Assembly: GCA_020853025.1 (NCBI GenBank)
Contig: JADYZP010000063.1
Coordinates: forward strand, 1-64,000
Origin: Burkholderiales bacterium
GTDB lineage: Bacteria; Pseudomonadota; Gammaproteobacteria; Burkholderiales; Casimicrobiaceae
Reading direction: 5' to 3'
Length of the DNA: 64,000 bases
Shown here: in pieces, positions 51,297 to 60,166 of the stretch
Layout of the letters: each line of letters begins with the position of its first letter
How positions within the stretch are numbered: position 1 is the first letter of the stretch
Notes under the pieces: model-generated
Database searches by the model: none
What the model was told of the DNA's origin: nothing
What the model saw: only the letters and a program-made list of their open reading frames with translations
Made by a program: the position numbers and the translations under genes

Positions 51297-51573
51297 CGAC
51301 GTCTACCCCCAGGGAAAAAGTTGCGCACGCGTCCGGCGTACCCAGGCGGCGTGTCTCTCTTCGAAATGTACACGCGATTGCGCGATTTTGCCGTCAATTA
51401 CATAAAATTGTCCAGTGATGACGTAAATTCAGATTAAATAGCATCGACCTTTGATTACTCGCGCACCCGTTGCATCGGTCGTGCAGCCGTTGTCGTTTCG
51501 GTGCTGGCAGCTCGGAGGAGGTTCATGCGAGCATTTCGTGTCAAATGTTGACTTAGGCGAATTTGAAACTGGA
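51297..51573. other. AT-richer intergenic region upstream of accB
   Basis: This region holds no supported gene. Its middle part (about 51390-51450) is far richer in A and T than the surroundings and probably contains the accB promoter. Candidate -10-like hexamers exist (such as TGTAAT on the minus strand), but none has a good -35. A strong GGAGGAGG at 51514-51521 precedes an 8-codon ATG frame (51525-51551) on the plus strand, which I do not call as a gene. Confidence 0.5.
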
Positions 51574-52104
51574 TCAAAGGAGTTGCCGCACGATACCATG
51601 AAGTTTATCCGGCTTGAGCACGCCAAGTTGCGTGTGAGCGATGGCGCCCTTGCGGTCGAGAATCACCGTGAACGGCAGCGCCATTAGCGTATTGCCGAGC
51701 GACTTCGACAACTCCATCGCCCCGAACCCACCGATCAGCGTCGGATAGTTGAGCCCGATTTCCGCCGCAAATTGACGTACTTTGTCAGCTTGATCGACGG
51801 CGATACCGACAAATTGCAGCCCTTTAGGGCCGAACTCGGTTTGCGCCTTCATGAATTCGGGCATCTCTTCGCGGCACGGCGCGCACCAGGTCGCCCAGAA
51901 GTTGACGACGATGACCTTACCCCGCCACTGATCGAGTCGCTGCTGCCTGCCCTCGGCATCCGGCAAGGCGAGGCCACCCAACGCGGCGGCGGCCGCCGGG
52001 TTCGACTCGGGCGTCCGGACGCCGAGTCCGAAATAGAGGCCGGCGCCCAGAGCCAGCACGGCGACACCACCGATAGCGACCCAGCGAGTCACAGAATTGG
52101 TCAT
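51574..52104 (-). CDS. TlpA-like membrane-anchored thioredoxin
   Basis: The 176-residue protein has an N-terminal membrane anchor at about residues 8-28 and a periplasmic thioredoxin domain of the TlpA/ResA type. The redox site is WCAPC at residues 73-77, in FWATWCAPCREEMPEF. The cis-Pro region is LMALPFTVILD. It should reduce periplasmic disulfides, possibly on apocytochromes or metal-binding proteins. The ATG at 52104 starts the anchor. The upstream gene encodes a DsbD alpha domain without the transmembrane reductant conduit. Confidence 0.9.
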   Translation of the reverse strand: MTNSVTRWVAIGGVAVLALGAGLYFGLGVRTPESNPAAAAALGGLALPDAEGRQQRLDQWRGKVIVVNFWATWCAPCREEMPEFMKAQTEFGPKGLQFVGIAVDQADKVRQFAAEIGLNYPTLIGGFGAMELSKSLGNTLMALPFTVILDRKGAIAHTQLGVLKPDKLHGIVRQLL

Positions 52105-52174
52105 GGACAGGCGCGCTTGGTGGTAGCAAGCACTTGCATCATAGAACTGCTTTCGACACAGCGACCGGATACAT

Positions 52175-52687
52175 TCATTGGAACCAGCGCTTCTTTTTCG
52201 GGTGGGCCTCGACCACCGGCCCCGGCCCTTTGCCGGCCGCGGGCACGACCAGCGTGACCTGTTGCCGATTGACCGGGTAGCACACGCCAAGGTCCGCGCA
52301 GCCCTGCGAATCGGCCGTCATGACGATCGACTGCCCGGCCATCGAAACGGGTAGCGGGATCTTGACCACCACCTCGCCCCGGTAGGTCTCGACCTTGCCG
52401 AAGAATTCGTCGTCCTTGACCTTGCCCGGCGGCAGCGGCGGCGGCGCGTAGTCCCGCGGTTGCGGGTCGAGCGCGAATTTGAACTTGTCACGATACAGGT
52501 AGTACCCGTCGGCGACGGTGAAGCGGGCCTCCAGCACGCGGTCGTCCAGCGCACGCGCCGAGAAAGGGAACGCCTGCTCCGGCGGCAGCAATTCGGGCTC
52601 CGCCGCCGCCGCCGTCGCGGCGATGGCCAGCGCGCCGACCCACGCCGCCAACGTCCGTGGCCAGCGGCTAGGGCGAGAGCGTTTCAC
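52175..52687 (-). CDS. Stand-alone DsbD N-terminal (alpha) domain protein
   Basis: The 170-residue protein has a signal peptide (VKRSRPSRWPRTLAAWVGAL, cleavage after the Ala run near residue 29). One DsbD alpha domain follows (FPFSARALDDRVLEARFTVADGYYLYRDKF). The redox pair is Cys130 and Cys136 in QGCADLGVCYP, spaced C-x5-C as in E. coli nDsbD. The frame stops after KKKRWFQ. The eight-helix membrane domain and the C-terminal thioredoxin of full DsbD are missing. I prefer the GTG at 52687; an ATG at 52720 would overlap cutA more. Confidence 0.8.
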   Translation of the reverse strand: MKRSRPSRWPRTLAAWVGALAIAATAAAAEPELLPPEQAFPFSARALDDRVLEARFTVADGYYLYRDKFKFALDPQPRDYAPPPLPPGKVKDDEFFGKVETYRGEVVVKIPLPVSMAGQSIVMTADSQGCADLGVCYPVNRQQVTLVVPAAGKGPGPVVEAHPKKKRWFQ

Positions 52688-52994
52688 CGGTGATCCATTC
52701 GAGGTAGGGGGCGAAGCCATGCATGACGGGAACTGCGACGATTTCCGGAATTTCGTAGGGGTGGGCTGCAGCGATGGCCACTTCGACGCGCGGGTAGCAT
52801 TTCTCGCGTGTCTTGACGACGACGACCACTTCGCGCGCGGTTTCGATTTGTCCGCGCCAATGATACATTGAGTCGACGGGCGCGCCGATAGTGACGCAAG
52901 CGGCGAGGCGTCCGGCCAGCAGCTTGCGGGCGAGCTCCATCGCTGCGTCGCGGTCGGGCATCGATGTCAGCACCAGGATCACCGCGTCGGACAA
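52668..52994 (-). CDS. cutA: Divalent cation tolerance protein CutA
   Basis: The 108-residue protein matches CutA1, a trimeric ferredoxin-like protein. Seen are VLTSMPDRDAAMELARKLL, RLAACVTIGAPVDSMYHWRGQIE, VVVKTREKCYPRVEVAI and HPYEIPEIVAVPV. The role in metal tolerance is debated. It overlaps the start of the DsbD-alpha gene by 20 bp and is divergent from fxsA by only 9 bp. cutA next to dsbD is common in proteobacteria. Confidence 0.94.
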   Translation of the reverse strand: MSDAVILVLTSMPDRDAAMELARKLLAGRLAACVTIGAPVDSMYHWRGQIETAREVVVVVKTREKCYPRVEVAIAAAHPYEIPEIVAVPVMHGFAPYLEWITGETLSP

Positions 52995-53003
52995 GGAGGC
53001 TCC

Positions 53004-53417
53004 ATGCGTTTGTTGCTTCTCGTAATATTACTGGCATTTCCGGTCGCCGACCTCTACGTCACGACGCGCGTCGCGCGCTGGACCGGAATTCCGCTGTGGC
53101 TCCTGTTGGCCGGCTCGCTGGTCGCGGGGTTCGTGCTATTGCGCAACGAGCGCTACGCATTCCGGACGCGCACTGTCGCAGCGCTGCACGGCGAGCAATC
53201 GCTGTTGCGCGGAGTGCTCGACAGCGGGCGCAAGGTGCTTGCGGCGTTTCTGCTGATGCTGCCGGGGCTGGTATCGGACTTGATTGCGCTCACGCTGCTT
53301 GCGCTGCCGCTCAACGTTGGTAGCGCCTTCGGGCATCAACCGGCCGCCGTCGGCCGCTGGCCGCGTGCGACACGCGATTTCGACACCATCGACGGCGAGG
53401 CCCACCGCCTCGACTGA
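53004..53417 (+). CDS. fxsA: FxsA family membrane protein
   Basis: This 137-residue protein has hydrophobic segments at about 2-20, 26-45 and 74-100. The FxsA pattern appears as FPVADLYVTTRVARWTGIPLWLLL and LDSGRKVLAAFLLMLPGLVSDLIALTLL. FxsA in E. coli relieves phage T7 exclusion by F plasmids when overproduced; its normal function is unclear. It is divergent from cutA. Confidence 0.88.
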   Translation: MRLLLLVILLAFPVADLYVTTRVARWTGIPLWLLLAGSLVAGFVLLRNERYAFRTRTVAALHGEQSLLRGVLDSGRKVLAAFLLMLPGLVSDLIALTLLALPLNVGSAFGHQPAAVGRWPRATRDFDTIDGEAHRLD

Positions 53418-53567
53418 AAGCAAACGAATCCACGCCGACCCCTCCACGGCTTGTGGGTCCGGCTGCGGCCGGACGCGGCGTCGCGCAAGGCTGAAATCTG
53501 CCCACACGAGCATTGCATGCGCCGCGGGTCGTGCGCCGCACGGTGGGGTAACTGATTCAGGAGGGAT

Positions 53568-54383
53568 CTACCGCAGCCGGTCGATGACGGTCGGATGCTG
53601 CTTGCCGGCGCGCCGATATGCCCAGACGACCATGACGACACCGGCGGCGGCCATCGGCAGCGACAGCCACTGCCCCATCGTCAGTCCACCCGCCAGGAGG
53701 CCGAGGAAATCGTCCGGCTCGCGCGCGAATTCGGCGGCGAAGCGCAATACGCCGTAGCCGATCAGGAAGGCGCCCGACACCGCGCCGGTGGGCCGCGCGC
53801 GGCGCGCGTACCACCACAGCAGCACGAACAGCAGCACGCCCTCGAGCGCGAACTGATAGAGCTGCGATGGATGCCGCGACAGCATGTCGACCTGCGGAAA
53901 AACCATCGCCCACGGCACGTCGGTGACGCGGCCGACGAGCTCTCCGTTGATGAAATTGCCCAGCCGGCCGGCGGCCAGGCCCAGCGGCACCAGAGGTGCC
54001 ACGAAATCGGTGACGTCGAGCCAGCGCTTGCCGCGGCTGCGTGCAAACAGCCACAACGCCACCAGCACGCCAAGGAAGCCGCCGTGAAAGCTCATGCCGC
54101 CCGTCCACACCTGCAGGATTTCGAGCGGCTGCGCAGCGTAGTACAGCGGCTTGTAGAACAGCACGTAGCCCACTCGTCCGCCGACAATGACGCCGAACAC
54201 ACCGTAGAAAAGCATGTCGTCGACGTCGCGCGGATGCCATCCGGTCTGCAGGTTGCGGCGGGCGCGAACCTTGCCGAGAACGACGAACAGCGCGAACGCA
54301 AGCAGGTACATCAGTCCGTACCAACGCACGGCAAGCGGACCGATGTGGAACGCGATGGGATCGAACTGCGGATGCACGAACAT
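53568..54383 (-). CDS. lgt: Phosphatidylglycerol--prolipoprotein diacylglyceryl transferase
   Basis: The 271-residue inner-membrane enzyme adds diacylglycerol to the lipobox Cys of prolipoproteins. The Lgt signature is [21 protein letters not shown]. Also present are [13 protein letters not shown] (essential His) and [14 protein letters not shown]. Seven hydrophobic segments are visible. It is divergent from ilvD, 114 bp apart. Several lipoprotein substrates are encoded within this window (for example at 56261, 56967 and 61018). Confidence 0.96.
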   Translation of the reverse strand: MFVHPQFDPIAFHIGPLAVRWYGLMYLLAFALFVVLGKVRARRNLQTGWHPRDVDDMLFYGVFGVIVGGRVGYVLFYKPLYYAAQPLEILQVWTGGMSFHGGFLGVLVALWLFARSRGKRWLDVTDFVAPLVPLGLAAGRLGNFINGELVGRVTDVPWAMVFPQVDMLSRHPSQLYQFALEGVLLFVLLWWYARRARPTGAVSGAFLIGYGVLRFAAEFAREPDDFLGLLAGGLTMGQWLSLPMAAAGVVMVVWAYRRAGKQHPTVIDRLR

Positions 54384-54441
54384 GCGGACGCGGGCTCTTT
54401 CGGAATGCGCGGCGTGTCGCCGAAGCGTACACCGGATGCGC

Positions 54442-54447
54442 TAAAAT
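54442..54447 (+). promoter_or_regulatory. Candidate -10 box for ilvD
   Basis: TAAAAT followed by CG lies 50 bp before the chosen ilvD start. It fits the recurring GCTARAATCG pattern. The -35 is weak. Confidence 0.4.
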
Positions 54448-54497
54448 CGGCCGATTATATGAATTCGGCGCAATGCGCTTTCCGCGAGGATCTTTCC

Positions 54498-56174
54498 ATG
54501 CCACTCAATCGCCGTTCGCGGCTCATCACACAAGGCGTCGCACGCTCGCCCAACCGGGCGATGCTGCGCGCGGTCGGCTTCCGCGACGGCGATTTCGAAA
54601 AACCGATCGTCGGCGTCGCCAACGGCCACAGCACGATGAATCCCTGCAACGCCGGCATCCAGCCGCTGGTCGACCGCGCGATGGATGCGCTGCATGCGGC
54701 AGGCGCGATGCCGCAGGTTTTTGGTGTGCCGACCGTCACCGACGGCATCGGCATGGGCACGGAAGGCATGAAGTACTCGCTGGTGTCGCGCGAGGTGATT
54801 GCCGACGCGATCGAAACATCGGTCAACGGGCAGTGCATGGACGGCGTGCTGGTCGTCGGCGGCTGCGACAAGAACATGCCAGCCGGGATGATGGCGATGG
54901 CACGGATGAACGTGCCGGGAATCTACGTCTACGCAGGCACGATCAAACCGGGCCACTGGAAGGGCCAGGCGCTGACGATCGTGTCGCCGTTCGAGGCAGT
55001 CGGCGCGTTCATCGCGGGCACGATGTCGAAGGAAGACTACGACGGTATCGAGCACAATGCGTGTCCAACCGTGGGCGCGTGCGGCGGCATGTACACGGCG
55101 AACACCATGTCCTCGTCGTTCGAGGCGCTCGGCATGAGCTTGCTGGGTTCGTCGCAGATGGCCTCACCGGATCTGGAGAAGGCCGATTCCGCGGCTGAGT
55201 CAGCCCGCGTGCTGGTCGAAGCGATCAAGCGAGATTTGAAGCCGCGCGACATCATCACGCGGGCGTCGATCGAGAACGCGATATCGCTGGTGATGGCGAC
55301 CGGCGGCTCGACCAACGCGGTGCTGCACTACCTCGCCATCGCTTCGGCGGCCGAGGTGCCGTGGACGATCGACGATTTCGAGCGCATCCGGCAGAAAGTG
55401 CCGGTGCTGTGCGATCTGAAGCCGTCGGGCAAGTACGTGGCCGTCGACTTCCATCGGGCGGGCGGTGTGCCGCAGGTGCTCAAGATGCTGCTCAACGCCG
55501 GGCTGCTGCACGGCGAATGCATGACGATCACCGGTCGCACGATGGCGGAGGAACTGGTCGACGTTCCGGGTGCGCCGCGTACCGACCAGGACGTGATCCG
55601 GCGCATCGACGCACCGATGTACGCGCAGGGCCACCTGGCGATTCTGAAAGGCAATCTCGCGCCGGAGGGTTGTGTGGCGAAGATCACGGGACTGAGGAAT
55701 CCGTCGATTACCGGCCCCGCGCGCGTGTTCGATTCGGAGCCCGAGGTCATGGAAGCGATCATGGCCAGAAAGATCAAGGCCGGCGATGTGCTGGTCATCC
55801 GCTACGAGGGTCCGAAGGGTGGTCCGGGCATGCAGGAAATGCTGGCGCCGACGTCGGCGCTGATCGGACAGGGCCTGGGCGAGTCGGTCGGCCTCATCAC
55901 CGACGGCCGCTTCTCCGGCGGCACCTGGGGCATGGTCGTCGGCCATGTCGCACCCGAGGCCTACGCCGGCGGCACGATCGCACTGGTCGAGGAAGGCGAC
56001 TCGATCACCATCGATGCGCACCGGCTGCTGCTTGAACTCAATGTCGACGAGGCGGAGATCGCGCGGCGCCGCGCGGCATGGCGTGCACCGCCACCGCGCT
56101 ACACCCGCGGACTGCTCGCCAAGTACATGCGGCAGGTGTCGACGGCGAGCAAGGGCGCGGTGACGGACCTGTGA
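54498..56174 (+). CDS. ilvD: Dihydroxy-acid dehydratase
   Basis: The 558-residue enzyme dehydrates dihydroxy acids in isoleucine and valine synthesis. Iron-sulfur cluster cysteines are expected in [21 protein letters not shown] and [19 protein letters not shown]. The C-terminal [12 protein letters not shown] and [13 protein letters not shown] motifs are clear. I choose the ATG at 54498, which has GAGGA 7 bp upstream and begins [13 protein letters not shown]. An ATG at 54459 in frame would add 13 residues. Codon use is normal. Confidence 0.97.
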   Translation: MPLNRRSRLITQGVARSPNRAMLRAVGFRDGDFEKPIVGVANGHSTMNPCNAGIQPLVDRAMDALHAAGAMPQVFGVPTVTDGIGMGTEGMKYSLVSREVIADAIETSVNGQCMDGVLVVGGCDKNMPAGMMAMARMNVPGIYVYAGTIKPGHWKGQALTIVSPFEAVGAFIAGTMSKEDYDGIEHNACPTVGACGGMYTANTMSSSFEALGMSLLGSSQMASPDLEKADSAAESARVLVEAIKRDLKPRDIITRASIENAISLVMATGGSTNAVLHYLAIASAAEVPWTIDDFERIRQKVPVLCDLKPSGKYVAVDFHRAGGVPQVLKMLLNAGLLHGECMTITGRTMAEELVDVPGAPRTDQDVIRRIDAPMYAQGHLAILKGNLAPEGCVAKITGLRNPSITGPARVFDSEPEVMEAIMARKIKAGDVLVIRYEGPKGGPGMQEMLAPTSALIGQGLGESVGLITDGRFSGGTWGMVVGHVAPEAYAGGTIALVEEGDSITIDAHRLLLELNVDEAEIARRRAAWRAPPPRYTRGLLAKYMRQVSTASKGAVTDL

Positions 56175-56260
56175 CGCGCGGTACCCCAGTAGCCGGCGTT
56201 CGCCCGCGCTCCAGCCGGTCTCCACGTGCCCTCCACCGACGCTGCACCGAAACGGTGTGC

Positions 56261-56923
56261 GTGACCTTCGGCCCGATCCGCGGGCGGATCGCCGCGGCAC
56301 TGCTGCCGATCATCCTCGGCGCCTGCGCGACGTCGGCGACTGCGCCATCTTCCGCACCGATGTCCGCACCGGCGGCTGTCGCTCCGCTACCTGCCGCTAC
56401 GGCGCCGGGCCCGCCAACCGTACCCGCCGGGAAAGTCGTCACGCTGGTAAATCCGGGTTTCGAGTCGACGAAAACCGGGCCGCGCGGCACTCCCGAAGGC
56501 TGGTTCTCGTTCCAGCATGCGGGCAGCCGTTCGTATCACTTCGTCGTCGACAACCACGCGCCGCATGGCGGCGAGCGCAGCCTGCGCATCGACAACGTCG
56601 GACCCGAGCCCTATGGCGCGATCGCGCAGATCATCGACGCCCGCCCCTACGCCGGCAAGGTCGCGCGACTGACCGGCTGGCTGAAGACGCGCGGCGCCGA
56701 TGACAACGGCGCCGTGCTGACGCTGCTGGTACAGCGCGGCGGCGCGACCACCGCGCAGAACTTCATGCAGGATTCGCCGGTCAAGGGCAGCACCGGGTGG
56801 ACGCGCTACACCATCACGTTGCCGGTGGCCGAGGGTGCCGAGCGGCTCGAGATCGGCGCGATGCTGCTCGGTCGCGGCACGCTCTGGCTCGACGACGCCG
56901 AACTCGAGTTCGTCTCGCCCTGA
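56261..56923 (+). CDS. Putative lipoprotein with a carbohydrate-binding-like beta-sandwich
   Basis: This 220-residue protein has a lipoprotein signal peptide (RIAAALLPIILGAC, lipobox LGAC) and a Pro/Ala-rich spacer. The remaining domain, from LVNPGFES, resembles carbohydrate-binding-module-type jellyrolls: NPGFE at the start, GERSLRIDN, TGWLKTRG and GRGTLWLDDAELE at the end. No ligand can be assigned. The start is uncertain; GTG at 56261 is chosen, with GTG at 56255 and farther upstream frames as alternatives. It follows ilvD by 86 bp and precedes a second lipoprotein gene. Confidence 0.65.
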   Translation: MTFGPIRGRIAAALLPIILGACATSATAPSSAPMSAPAAVAPLPAATAPGPPTVPAGKVVTLVNPGFESTKTGPRGTPEGWFSFQHAGSRSYHFVVDNHAPHGGERSLRIDNVGPEPYGAIAQIIDARPYAGKVARLTGWLKTRGADDNGAVLTLLVQRGGATTAQNFMQDSPVKGSTGWTRYTITLPVAEGAERLEIGAMLLGRGTLWLDDAELEFVSP

Positions 56924-56966
56924 CTGCTGGCGCGCAGGGCATCGGTGACCTTGACGGAGGCAGGCA

Positions 56967-57665
56967 ATGGATCGTCGTAGCTTCATTCTCGCCGCCCCCG
57001 TGGCGCTGCTCGGATGCGTGTCGGTCGGCGGTACCGCGGGGCCGCCGGCGGCCGAGCCCATGTTTCGCGTCGGCGACCGCTGGGTCTACAACTGCGCGGA
57101 CGGCTTTCGCGTTCCGGTGGCCTGGATCGAAACGCACGAGGTCATAGCGATGGACGCGACGGGAATCACCGTGCGCGTGATTGGCAGGGGCGGCGTGAAC
57201 TTCGAGAGGATCGAGCTCCTGTCCTCACCAGGCGTGGTGAAGATCGGCGCTGTCTACGATCCCGACGAGACACGGAATTTCGATCCGCCGATGGAGCGCT
57301 TCCGATTTCCGATTACGCCGAGCACGCAGTGGTCGCAGAACCTGCGCAACCTCAACCCGAGCAACCAGCTCATGAGCAATATCGGCCGCTTCGTGCGCGT
57401 GGGCGGCTACGAAACCGTGAACGCGCCCGCGGGCACGTTCAACGCGATCACCATGCGCACGCTGATGAGCGTGGACGACAACAATCCGTTCCGCTGGCCC
57501 ACGCAGTGCAACTACATGACGTGGTGGGCCGAGGATGCCGGTAACGTTGTCCGCATGACCAAGTACGCCACCTACCGCGAGCGCGGCGACGGCATCGACG
57601 GTATCGACATCCGCGCGCAGAACACGACCATCGAGCTCGCGTCGTCCTCGCGCGCGCACGCCTGA
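56967..57665 (+). CDS. Putative lipoprotein of unknown function
   Basis: The 232-residue protein begins MDRRSFILAAPVALLGC, a clear lipobox (LLGC, Cys17). The N-terminal MDRRSFI resembles a twin-Arg start, but only two Arg precede a Sec-like core. The body is beta-rich with no family I can name (FRVGDRWVYNCADGFR, VNAPAGTFNAITMRT). Similar phrases occur in outer-membrane-associated proteins of unknown role. It probably shares an operon with the preceding lipoprotein (43 bp apart) and converges on metF. Confidence 0.72.
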   Translation: MDRRSFILAAPVALLGCVSVGGTAGPPAAEPMFRVGDRWVYNCADGFRVPVAWIETHEVIAMDATGITVRVIGRGGVNFERIELLSSPGVVKIGAVYDPDETRNFDPPMERFRFPITPSTQWSQNLRNLNPSNQLMSNIGRFVRVGGYETVNAPAGTFNAITMRTLMSVDDNNPFRWPTQCNYMTWWAEDAGNVVRMTKYATYRERGDGIDGIDIRAQNTTIELASSSRAHA

Positions 57666-57669
57666 CGCG

Positions 57670-58509
57670 TCACAGGGCGAGCCGCTGCCAGATCGTCGCC
57701 GTCAGCCCGGCGGTATTCAACGTGTAAAAATGCAGGCCGGGCGCGCCTTCGTCGAGCAGTCGCGCGCACAAGTCCGTGACCACGTCGAGCCCGAACGCGC
57801 GCACCGAAGCGGCGTCGTCGCCGAAACTCTCGAGCTTGCTGCGGATCCAGCGCGGGATCTCGGCGCCGCAGGCGTCCGAGAACCGGGCGAGCCGGTTCGC
57901 TCCCAGGATCGGCATGATGCCGGGGACGATGGGAATCGCGAGGCCCTGCGCGGCACACGCCTCGACGAAGCTCCAATAGGCATCGCGGTTGAAGAAATAC
58001 TGGGTGATCGCCGAATCAGCGCCGGCGCGGACCTTTCGAGCGAAGTGGTCGAGGTCTTGCTGCGGCGTGCGCGCCTGCGGGTGGTACTCGGGGTAGCAGG
58101 CGACATCGATGTGGAACCAGTCGCCGGTCTCGGCGCGAATGAACGCGACCAGGTCGCTCGCGTAGCGAAACTCCCCGGCGGCGTCCGCCATCCCCGGCGG
58201 CAAATCGCCGCGCAGCGCAACCAGATGCCGAACGCCGTGCTCGCGATAACTGTCGAGCACGCGGCGCAGCGATTCGCGCGAGCTACCGATGCACGACAGG
58301 TGTGGTGCCGCCGGCATGCCCTCCGCCATGATCTCGAGGACAGTGGCGAGCGTGCCTTCGCGGGTTGAACCGCCGGCGCCGAAGGTCACCGAGCAAAACG
58401 CAGGCTTCAGCGCGGCGAGCTGCAGGCGTGCGGCACGCAGCTTGGCCGCACCGTCGTCGGTCCTCGGCGGAAAGAACTCGACGCTGTACTGGTTGTCGGG
58501 GTTGCGCAT
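57670..58509 (-). CDS. metF: Methylenetetrahydrofolate reductase
   Basis: The 279-residue FAD enzyme reduces methylene-tetrahydrofolate to methyl-tetrahydrofolate for methionine synthesis. Typical motifs are YSVEFFPPRTDDG at the N-terminus, FCSVTFGAGGSTREGT, HLVALRGDLPPG and FITQYFF-like (AITQYFFNRDAYW). The ATG at 58509 puts the FFPPR motif at the usual distance. It lies 17 bp after ahcY and probably shares the SAH-riboswitch-controlled transcript. Confidence 0.95.
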   Translation of the reverse strand: MRNPDNQYSVEFFPPRTDDGAAKLRAARLQLAALKPAFCSVTFGAGGSTREGTLATVLEIMAEGMPAAPHLSCIGSSRESLRRVLDSYREHGVRHLVALRGDLPPGMADAAGEFRYASDLVAFIRAETGDWFHIDVACYPEYHPQARTPQQDLDHFARKVRAGADSAITQYFFNRDAYWSFVEACAAQGLAIPIVPGIMPILGANRLARFSDACGAEIPRWIRSKLESFGDDAASVRAFGLDVVTDLCARLLDEGAPGLHFYTLNTAGLTATIWQRLAL

Positions 58510-58526
58510 GGTAGCGCCTGCGCAGT

Positions 58527-59954
58527 TCAATACCGATAGCTATCCGGCTTGTACGGTCCTTCGCGGCGCACGCCGATGTAGCGCGCCTGCTTGTCGGAGA
58601 GCTCGGTCAGCATGGCGCCAAGCTTCGACAACTGCAGCCGCGCGACCTTCTCGTCGAGATGCTTGGGCAGCACGTAGACGCCCACCGGATAGCGCTTGCC
58701 GCCGGTCTGCGCGTCGCTCCACAGCTCGATCTGCGCCATCACCTGGTTGGCGAACGACGAGCTCATCACGTACGACGGGTGCCCGGTGCCGCAGCCCAGG
58801 TTCACGAGCCGCCCTTCGGCGAGCAGGATGATGCGCTTGCCGTCGGGGAAGATCACGTGGTCGACCTGCGGCTTGATGTTCTCCCACTTCAGCGCCTTCA
58901 GCGCCGCGACCTCGATCTCGTTGTCGAAGTGACCGATGTTGCAGACGATCGCCTGGTCCTTCATCCGCCTCATGTGCTCGAAGGTGATGATGTCGATGTT
59001 GCCGGTCGCGGTCACGAAAATGTCGGCCTTGTCCGCCGCGTAGTCCATCGTCACCACGCGATAGCCTTCCATCGCCGCCTGCAGCGCGCAGATCGGATCG
59101 ATCTCGGCGATCCAGACCTGCGCCGACAGCGCGCGCAGCGCCTGCGCCGACCCCTTGCCGACGTCGCCGTAGCCGGCCACCAGTGCGACCTTGCCGGCGA
59201 TCATCACGTCGGTCGCGCGCTTGATGCCGTCGACCAGCGATTCGCGGCAGCCGTAGAGGTTGTCGAACTTGGACTTGGTCACCGAATCGTTGACGTTGAT
59301 GGCCGGAAATGCGAGCGCGCCTTCCTTGTGCATCGCGTACAGGCGCTTGACCCCCGTCGTCGTCTCCTCGGTGACGCCCCTGATGCCGGCCTTGATCCGC
59401 GAATAGAACGTTGGATTCTGCGCGAGCCTGGCGCTAACCGCGGCGAACAGCGCCGCCTCCTCCTCGTTGGCCGGATGTGAAATGCGTGCCGGGTCGGTTT
59501 CCGCCTGTGCGCCCAAGTGAACCAGCAGCGTCGCATCGCCACCATCGTCGAGGATCATGTTCGGCGTGCGTTCACCCCATTCGAAGATGCGATGCGTGTA
59601 GTCCCAGTATTCGGCCAGCGTCTCGCCCTTGTAGGCGAACACCGGAGTCCCGCCGGCGGCGATCGCCGCCGCCGCATGGTCCTGCGTCGAGTAGATGTTG
59701 CACGACGCCCAGCGCACTTCGGCGCCCAGCGCCTGCAGCGTCTCGATCAGCACCGCGGTCTGGACCGTCATGTGCAGCGAGCCGGCGATGCGCGCGCCGC
59801 GCAGCGGCTGCTCCGGCGCGAATTCCTCGCGGATCGCCATCAAGCCGGGCATCTCGGTCTGCGCAATGGCGATTTCCTTGCGTCCCCAAGCGGCGAGCGC
59901 CAGGTCGGCGACCTTGAAGTCGGCGAACGTACGGGTCTCGGTCTCGGCGTTCAT
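58527..59954 (-). CDS. ahcY: Adenosylhomocysteinase
   Basis: The 475-residue enzyme splits S-adenosylhomocysteine into adenosine and homocysteine. Motifs seen are [51 protein letters not shown], the NAD-binding [14 protein letters not shown] and the C-terminal KPDSYRY. The ATG at 59954 has AAGGAG 7 bp upstream. An SAH riboswitch lies at about 60045-60126 in its leader, so expression should rise with SAH. metF follows directly. Confidence 0.98.
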   Translation of the reverse strand: MNAETETRTFADFKVADLALAAWGRKEIAIAQTEMPGLMAIREEFAPEQPLRGARIAGSLHMTVQTAVLIETLQALGAEVRWASCNIYSTQDHAAAAIAAGGTPVFAYKGETLAEYWDYTHRIFEWGERTPNMILDDGGDATLLVHLGAQAETDPARISHPANEEEAALFAAVSARLAQNPTFYSRIKAGIRGVTEETTTGVKRLYAMHKEGALAFPAINVNDSVTKSKFDNLYGCRESLVDGIKRATDVMIAGKVALVAGYGDVGKGSAQALRALSAQVWIAEIDPICALQAAMEGYRVVTMDYAADKADIFVTATGNIDIITFEHMRRMKDQAIVCNIGHFDNEIEVAALKALKWENIKPQVDHVIFPDGKRIILLAEGRLVNLGCGTGHPSYVMSSSFANQVMAQIELWSDAQTGGKRYPVGVYVLPKHLDEKVARLQLSKLGAMLTELSDKQARYIGVRREGPYKPDSYRY

Positions 59955-60044
59955 TGCGTCACTCCTTGTCGAGCGACCGGCCGGCGGGAAATCGAAGCGG
60001 CGTGGAACGAAGCCTCGTCGTCCCGCGAGCGGATCGCGGATCAA

Positions 60045-60126
60045 CGAGCGCGGTTCACGATAAGGGAACCCCCAAGCCTGGCCCGTCTGCAGCCGATGGC
60101 CGCGCAGGTTGCAGCGCTCCTCGGGG
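60045..60126 (-). ncRNA. S-adenosylhomocysteine (SAH) riboswitch
   Basis: On the minus strand the leader reads CCCCGAGGAGCGCTGCAAC, then an inner hairpin, then GCCAGGCTTGGGG, and finally GCGCTCG. CCCCGAG pairs perfectly with CTTGGGG (one G-U) to form P1. GAGCGC and the downstream GCGCTC can form the pseudoknot. The conserved GAGGAGCGCTGC and CCAGGCT blocks are the hallmark of SAH riboswitches, which in related bacteria activate ahcY when SAH accumulates. Distance to the ahcY ATG is about 90 nt. Confidence 0.9.
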
Positions 60127-60136
60127 AAGCGCTCGT

Positions 60137-60142
60137 ATTCTA
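60137..60142 (-). promoter_or_regulatory. -10 box of the ahcY riboswitch transcript
   Basis: TAGAAT on the minus strand predicts a transcription start near 60130, only a few nucleotides before the first riboswitch stem. This is the distance expected for a riboswitch leader. No clear -35 was found. It lies beyond the stop of the upstream gene, whose last codons end at 60167. Confidence 0.55.
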
Positions 60143-60166
60143 GCCGATTACTGCCACCCGTGGACG

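Noticed and set aside
51451..51687. 78-codon plus-strand frame upstream of accB
   Set aside because: It overlaps the 3' end of the tlpA-like gene antisense, and has no ribosome-binding site or recognisable features.
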